Assembly: GCA_937896015.1 (NCBI GenBank)
Contig: CALBLR010000502.1
Coordinates: 1-10,298, forward strand
Reading direction: 5' to 3'
DNA: 10,298 nucleotides
From: an uncultured Prevotellaceae bacterium
GTDB taxonomy: Bacteria; Bacteroidota; Bacteroidia; Bacteroidales; Muribaculaceae
Position numbers and translations under genes: made by a program. This document shows, in pieces, positions 6,479 to 10,298 of this stretch. Below the pieces are notes generated by a model, which saw only the letters and a program-made list of their open reading frames with translations, searched no databases and was not told where the DNA came from. Each line of letters opens with the position of its first letter. The stretch's first letter is position 1.

Positions 6479-6865
6479 TTACTCTAATTCGGCCGAGCTC
6501 CAAAGCCCATGTAGGTTGCAAAACTCGCGGGCCGATACGGGCCCGTCGATGAGCGGGAATGTGGCCACAGGTTTGTCGCCAGGCTTAAGTTCCTGACGTA
6601 GCACTTTGCCTGCCCCAATCAGTTCAATCCACTGGATGTAGTGGGCTTCAAGCATGGGATGCTCAACGCTGCCCACGGTTACGCGGTAGCCATCGGCTGT
6701 TTTTTCAATTACAGGCACATGCTTTTCGCCAGCGGCGTCGGTAGTGTTCGGTTCAAGCAGCAGCATGGGTTTGCCACAGCACACAAGTTGTCCGTTCGCG
6801 GGATTAAGCACTTCCACAATGTTGCCGCACACGGTGCAGCGGTAAATTTGATTTAACTGTGTCAT
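6479..6865 (-). CDS. dfx: Desulfoferrodoxin, 2Fe-superoxide reductase
   Basis: Reduces superoxide to hydrogen peroxide without making oxygen, a cytosolic defence typical of anaerobes; electrons usually come from rubredoxin. With the ATG at 6863-6865 the protein has 128 aa, the family length. The N-terminal desulforedoxin-like domain has cysteines C10, C13, C29 and C30 for the FeS4 centre. The catalytic centre has H49, H69, H75, C116 and H119 plus E47 and K48, the same numbering as in the characterised Desulfoarculus baarsii enzyme. So this is a class with both iron centres, not a neelaredoxin. An upstream TTG at 6896-6898 would add 11 residues not expected in the family. The gene lies 63 bases after the glycosyltransferase stop on the same strand, with a weak promoter candidate between them. 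Confidence 0.96.
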   Translation of the reverse strand: MTQLNQIYRCTVCGNIVEVLNPANGQLVCCGKPMLLLEPNTTDAAGEKHVPVIEKTADGYRVTVGSVEHPMLEAHYIQWIELIGAGKVLRQELKPGDKPVATFPLIDGPVSAREFCNLHGLWSSAELE

Positions 6866-6895
6866 AAGCGATACAAGTTTTAAAGTTGACACATG

Positions 6896-6926
6896 CAAGT
6901 TACGGTCTTTTTACGATATACGCAAA
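6896..6926 (-). promoter_or_regulatory. Weak candidate promoter of the superoxide reductase gene
   Basis: On the minus strand TTTG (6926-6923) is followed after 20 bases by TAACTTG (6902-6896), which lacks one T of TAnnTTTG. It would place the start near 6889, about 24 bases before the ATG at 6865. The spacing is right but the -7 match is poor, so read-through from the glycosyltransferase gene is an alternative. Confidence 0.25.
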
Positions 6927-6928
6927 TA

Positions 6929-8128
6929 TCAGTGTGCCAATTTTTTGTACACATCAATATAGCGGTCGCTCACTGTGTCGATATTAATCTTGTCACGAAT
7001 CACCCTAAACGACTCTTCGCCCATAGTGCGGCACAGTTCGGGCGACTCCAGCAGCCTTTCGATTTTGGCTGCAAGGTCGGCGGCGTTGCCCTCTTTGAAG
7101 AAGAATCCGTTCACCCCGTCGGTCACAAGGTCGCGCTCGGTGCTGTCGCACACCGAGCAAATCACGGGCATTGAGTAGGTCATGGCGTCGTTGATCGACA
7201 GTCCTCCCATTCCGGCAAGCACATAAACGCTCGACTCGTGCATGTATGCGCCAAGGGTCTTCGGGTCGTACACGGCACCCACAAAGTTGCAGTTGCGCCC
7301 CACCCCAAGTCTTTCGGCCTGAGCCTTGAGGCTGTCGCTTTCGGGGCCGTTGCCCACCACCACGAGTTCGACATCAGGGATATGCTTGGCAACGATTGCC
7401 ACTGCATCGATAAGCAGGTCAACGCGTTTCCACTTCACCAGGCGGCCAATGTGAAGAATCCGGTGGGCCGATGGCGGCAATATCGGGTCGGCGGCAAGCA
7501 CTGCGCTGCGCTGCTGCATCAGCGCTTCGGTGTCGGTGCAGTTGTAGGTCACGTGTATTTGGTCGCGGCTAAGGCCGTACGATGGCAGAATGTCGTAAGC
7601 GGCCGTGGAATAGTTTAGCGCTCCAGAGGCATGGCTGTAGCAGCAGCGCCTTATTTTCGCTATCACCCATTGCTTGATGGCAAATGCTGTGCCGTGACTG
7701 AGCACATTCATGTTCTCGTCAATCATTGGGTTGGCCTTAAAGTAAGCCTTTATGCCGCCATAGGGAGGCGTTTGAAACGGAATTTCGCGTATCAGCAGTT
7801 TGGCGTTGCACCCGTTGAGTGCCTTGCGCAGCGAAGGCTGCAGCGCCACTTGCAAAAAGTAGGGCCAGCCCATTACCACAATGTCGGGCTTTTCGGCTTC
7901 TACAATTTCGGGCAGATTAGGAAATCCCATTTTGCCATACCACATTTTGCTCTCACGCGAATGCACCCGCTTGTAGCTGCCGCCGTCCACCATTTTCACT
8001 CCCTTGCCAATGGTGGCATTGCCCTTGTCGGGCATCACCACAATGACTTCGGCTCCTTTCGACACCACCTTGTTGAGCAGTGCGTTGAGGTAATGAGGCA
8101 TTCCGCCAAAGGTATATAACACTTTCAT
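6929..8128 (-). CDS. Glycosyltransferase, GT-B fold, GT4-like
   Basis: Predicted cytosolic, membrane-associated enzyme that adds one sugar to a lipid-linked glycan; donor and acceptor cannot be read from sequence. The 399 aa form two Rossmann-like domains. The N-terminal acceptor half starts MKVLYTFGGMPHYLNALL and contains KPDIVVMGWPYF (80-91). The C-terminal nucleotide-sugar half has HIGRLVKWKRVDLLI (226-240), VVVGNGPE (256-263) and a donor loop GMGGLSINDAM (306-316) followed by PVICS. That loop aligns with the GT4 EX7E motif, but the first Glu is Gly306 and the second is Asp314. Its ATG overlaps the flippase stop by 4 bases (ATGA), so the two are translationally coupled and probably act on the same glycan. 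No other glycan genes adjoin them in the window. Confidence 0.88.
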   Translation of the reverse strand: MKVLYTFGGMPHYLNALLNKVVSKGAEVIVVMPDKGNATIGKGVKMVDGGSYKRVHSRESKMWYGKMGFPNLPEIVEAEKPDIVVMGWPYFLQVALQPSLRKALNGCNAKLLIREIPFQTPPYGGIKAYFKANPMIDENMNVLSHGTAFAIKQWVIAKIRRCCYSHASGALNYSTAAYDILPSYGLSRDQIHVTYNCTDTEALMQQRSAVLAADPILPPSAHRILHIGRLVKWKRVDLLIDAVAIVAKHIPDVELVVVGNGPESDSLKAQAERLGVGRNCNFVGAVYDPKTLGAYMHESSVYVLAGMGGLSINDAMTYSMPVICSVCDSTERDLVTDGVNGFFFKEGNAADLAAKIERLLESPELCRTMGEESFRVIRDKINIDTVSDRYIDVYKKLAH

Positions 8129-9573
8129 TGTTGCTTCTTCTTTTTAGTTAGGTAGGCCATGCACTCTTTGAGTATGGCCGCGTGGGTAATTCTTAAAATA
8201 GCCACATATATCACTGCGGCAAGCACCACTCGCGCTGCCAGCAGCAGGCGCATGTCGCCAATCCACAATGTTGAGGCATAGGTGGCTGCCATTGTGACAG
8301 CTGCTATGGACGCAAATGGCATTATGTCGGCCAGCGTGTGCCACAGCCTGAGTCCGATGTAACGGTGCACAAACGAGTGCCACACCAGCAGCCACAGCAC
8401 ATTCACGGCCACAAAGGCCAATATCATGGCCTGGATGCCAAGGCTGTGCACCAGCAGCAGCACAGCGAGCTGCACTATGCCAATGGCCACGTAGTTATAC
8501 ATATACACATTCGACCGCCCCTTGCTTATCACCATGTTGGCATACAGCATGGTGATGGGCTGAAACGCGCCCCACAAGCACAGCAGCTGCAGCATGCGCA
8601 CGCACCCCAGCCACCGCTCGGTGACGGTGACCACAATAAATTCCTTGGCAATCAGAGCCAAGCCCAACATCGCAGGAAACGACACGAATGCGGTGAATCG
8701 CAGCAGCTTGCGAAACACCTCGCGCTGCCGCTCGTCATCGCCTTCCACCGAGCGCAACACGGGCTGCGCCACTCCGGTGATCATGCTGGTGATGGAGTTG
8801 TGCACCATGCTCTCCCACTTGTTGGCCTGCGAATACAGGCCAACTTCGCAACGGGTGTAGAGTTTGCCCAACAGCACCGAGAATATGTTGTTGTTTAGCT
8901 GCATGAATATGTTGGTTATTAGCATTTTGCTGCTAAAACCTATCATCTGCCTTATTGGGCCGAAGTCAAAGTTGAATGTCGGCCGCCAAGGCGAGAAGAT
9001 CCACATCATCAGCGCATAGGTGAACGTGTAGACCACCGTTTGGGTCGCAAGTCCCCAATAGGCCATTCCCCTATATGCCATGACCATACCCAGCGTGCCC
9101 GACACCACAAGTGCGGTGATTTGGGCAATAGACTTGCCCTTAACCATGAGCCGCTTAAACATATAGGCGTTGTGGGCCGTGGCCGTGCTCGAAAACACAA
9201 ACGACAGCGACAGGTAGCGCAGCAGCGGCTTCAGCTCGGGCTCGCCATAGAACTGTGCCACAAGAGGAGCGCATGCAAATAGCAGCGCATACATTCCAAG
9301 CCCCATTATGGTGCTGAACCAGAACACCGCATTGTAGTCGCGGTGTTCAAAGCTTGGACGGTTGGCCAATGCATTGGTGAAGCCGCACTCCTGCAGCGAG
9401 TTGGCCACAAGAATGAATACTGTGAGCATGCCTATCATGCCATAGTCGCTTTCGCTCAGCAACCTGGCTATGACTATGCCGAACACGGCATTAAGCAGCT
9501 GTTGCATCACATTGCTCATGCCGCCCCACAGCAGTCCTTTGGCCGTTTTTTGCTTTAAGTTTGAGTCAGCCAT
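8125..9573 (-). CDS. Polysaccharide flippase (Wzx/TuaB-like, MOP superfamily)
   Basis: Predicted 482-aa inner-membrane transporter that moves a lipid-linked oligosaccharide or similar polymer unit to the periplasmic face. It starts with a charged KQKTAKGLLWGGMSNVMQQL segment (7-26), typical of the Polysacc_synt family. About 12-14 hydrophobic helices follow through to the lysine-rich end (KKKKQQ). The motif around ARLLSESDYGMIGM (36-49) and the AVFWFSTIMG region (about 81-90) match WzxC/TuaB/LPS-biosynthesis exporters rather than MATE drug pumps. The ATG at 9571-9573 gives the conventional N-terminus. It lies 76 bases after proS, separated by a hairpin, and overlaps the downstream glycosyltransferase by 4 bases. 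No polymerase, ligase or chain-length regulator is visible, so the substrate remains open. Confidence 0.88.
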   Translation of the reverse strand: MADSNLKQKTAKGLLWGGMSNVMQQLLNAVFGIVIARLLSESDYGMIGMLTVFILVANSLQECGFTNALANRPSFEHRDYNAVFWFSTIMGLGMYALLFACAPLVAQFYGEPELKPLLRYLSLSFVFSSTATAHNAYMFKRLMVKGKSIAQITALVVSGTLGMVMAYRGMAYWGLATQTVVYTFTYALMMWIFSPWRPTFNFDFGPIRQMIGFSSKMLITNIFMQLNNNIFSVLLGKLYTRCEVGLYSQANKWESMVHNSITSMITGVAQPVLRSVEGDDERQREVFRKLLRFTAFVSFPAMLGLALIAKEFIVVTVTERWLGCVRMLQLLCLWGAFQPITMLYANMVISKGRSNVYMYNYVAIGIVQLAVLLLVHSLGIQAMILAFVAVNVLWLLVWHSFVHRYIGLRLWHTLADIMPFASIAAVTMAATYASTLWIGDMRLLLAARVVLAAVIYVAILRITHAAILKECMAYLTKKKKQQ

Positions 9574-9598
9574 TCAGCCGTGTGTGTATAGAAACGTC

Positions 9599-9634
9599 AA
9601 AACGGGCCACAACTCCTGCGGTCGCAGCCCGTTT
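9599..9634 (-). terminator. Hairpin after proS, probable intrinsic terminator or leader attenuator
   Basis: On the minus strand AAACGGGC (9634-9627) pairs with GCCCGTTT (9607-9600) and one more T follows. The 19-base interior can form its own small hairpin CTGC-GACC-GCAG that shares a base with the outer stem. It begins 15 bases past the proS stop and ends about 25 bases before the flippase ATG. The U-run is short (four), so termination may be partial. Confidence 0.5.
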
Positions 9635-9649
9635 GTCCATATTGTGTTA

Positions 9650-10298
9650 TTAATAGTTTCTTGCAAATATCACGCGGCGCGCCGAAGGCTTGCCGGTGAG
9701 CATGTCCACGCCTTCTTCGTCCTCACTGTCGAGCGGAATGCAGCGAATGGTGGCCTTGGTCTCCTCCTTGATGCGTAATTCGGTTTCGGTGGTGCCGTCC
9801 CAGGGGGCAAGGATGAATCCGCCCTTGTCGAGCTGCGCCTTAAAGTCGTCGTAGTTGTCAATCTTGTAGGTCATCTTGTCGCGGAAGTCAAGGGCCTTCT
9901 TGTAGATGTTAGCCTGAATCTCGTCGAGCAGGGCCTTCACGTGCTCCTCAATGCCCTGGAGCTGTGCGTTCGACTTCTCGAGTGTGTCGCGGCGCATAAC
10001 CTCCACGGTGCCGTTTTCGATGTCGCGCGCACCAATCACAAGGCGCACGGGCACACCCTTAAGCTCGTAGTCGGCAAACTTGAAGCCAGGGCGCTTGTTG
10101 TCGGCGTTGTCATATTTTACCGATATGCCCATTGCCTTGAGTTTGTTGACGATAGGAGCCACATGTTCATCGATTTCTTTAAGTTGCTCGGCACTGCGAT
10201 AAACGGGCACTATAACCACTTGAATCGGGGCCAGTTTGGGAGGCAGCACGAGGCCGTTGTCATCGCTGTGGGTCATGATGAGCGCGCCCATCAGGCGA
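9650..10298 (-). CDS. proS: Prolyl-tRNA synthetase, C-terminal part (truncated by window edge)
   Basis: Charges tRNA-Pro; class II synthetase of the archaeal/eukaryal type, as is usual in Bacteroidota. About 215 C-terminal residues are present. The N-terminus and most of the catalytic core lie beyond the right edge, and the reading frame continues to base 10298 (the ATG at 10291 is internal). The first visible residues, [20 protein letters not shown], are class II motif 3 with its ATP-binding Arg. The anticodon-binding domain follows ([11 protein letters not shown], then [20 protein letters not shown] and [20 protein letters not shown]). Last comes the C-terminal domain of archaeal-type ProRS, with [11 protein letters not shown] and a terminal RNY; the terminal Tyr is a family trait. 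A hairpin terminator follows the TAA. Identity is firm. Confidence 0.96.
   Translation of the reverse strand, partial: RLMGALIMTHSDDNGLVLPPKLAPIQVVIVPVYRSAEQLKEIDEHVAPIVNKLKAMGISVKYDNADNKRPGFKFADYELKGVPVRLVIGARDIENGTVEVMRRDTLEKSNAQLQGIEEHVKALLDEIQANIYKKALDFRDKMTYKIDNYDDFKAQLDKGGFILAPWDGTTETELRIKEETKATIRCIPLDSEDEEGVDMLTGKPSARRVIFARNY

Noticed and set aside
6866..6898. Upstream TTG start for the superoxide reductase.
   Set aside because: The ATG at 6865 gives the family length and residue numbering that match characterised enzymes.

Overview
The window looks like chromosomal DNA from a member of Bacteroidota, most likely Bacteroidales; a Muribaculaceae- or Prevotella-like gut anaerobe is a guess from overall character. 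Three things point this way. Several intergenic regions carry the Bacteroidota promoter pattern (a TTG/TTTG element about 20 bases before TAnnTTTG), with few Shine-Dalgarno sites. The ProRS is of the archaeal/eukaryal type found in this phylum. The AddB-like nuclease begins with the FPNRR form of its N-terminal motif. Base composition is moderate and fairly even, and no insertion sequence, integrase, tRNA, rRNA or CRISPR array was seen.

Left part (1-2190): the N-terminal 175 codons of hisS (minus, running off the left edge) follow a membrane zinc metallopeptidase of the YugP type (minus). Diverging from the peptidase is an Ala/Lys-rich lipoprotein gene (plus). Its last codons appear frameshifted at an A4 run, and a clear intrinsic terminator follows.

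Middle part (2260-5921): a well-formed promoter precedes a two-gene plus-strand operon. Its genes are an AddB-type PD-(D/E)XK nuclease/inactivated helicase of 1024 aa, with all RecB-nuclease motifs and the Fe-S cysteines, and rlmH, the 23S rRNA pseudouridine-1915 methyltransferase.

Right part (5926-10298, all minus): in transcription order, proS (C-terminal part only), a hairpin/terminator, a Wzx/TuaB-like polysaccharide flippase, a GT4-type glycosyltransferase overlapping it by 4 bases, a 2Fe-superoxide reductase (desulfoferrodoxin) and a Vsr mismatch endonuclease. The vsr gene converges on rlmH with only 4 bases between the stop codons.

The genes fall into small functional groups: translation (hisS, proS, rlmH), DNA repair (addB, vsr), oxidative-stress defence (dfx) and envelope or polysaccharide export (flippase plus glycosyltransferase, lipoprotein). 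I do not see a new multi-gene system. The items most worth a second look are the lipoprotein frameshift, the vsr gene with no cytosine methyltransferase in view, the isolated flippase/glycosyltransferase pair, and the loss of the usual EX7E glutamates in that glycosyltransferase.
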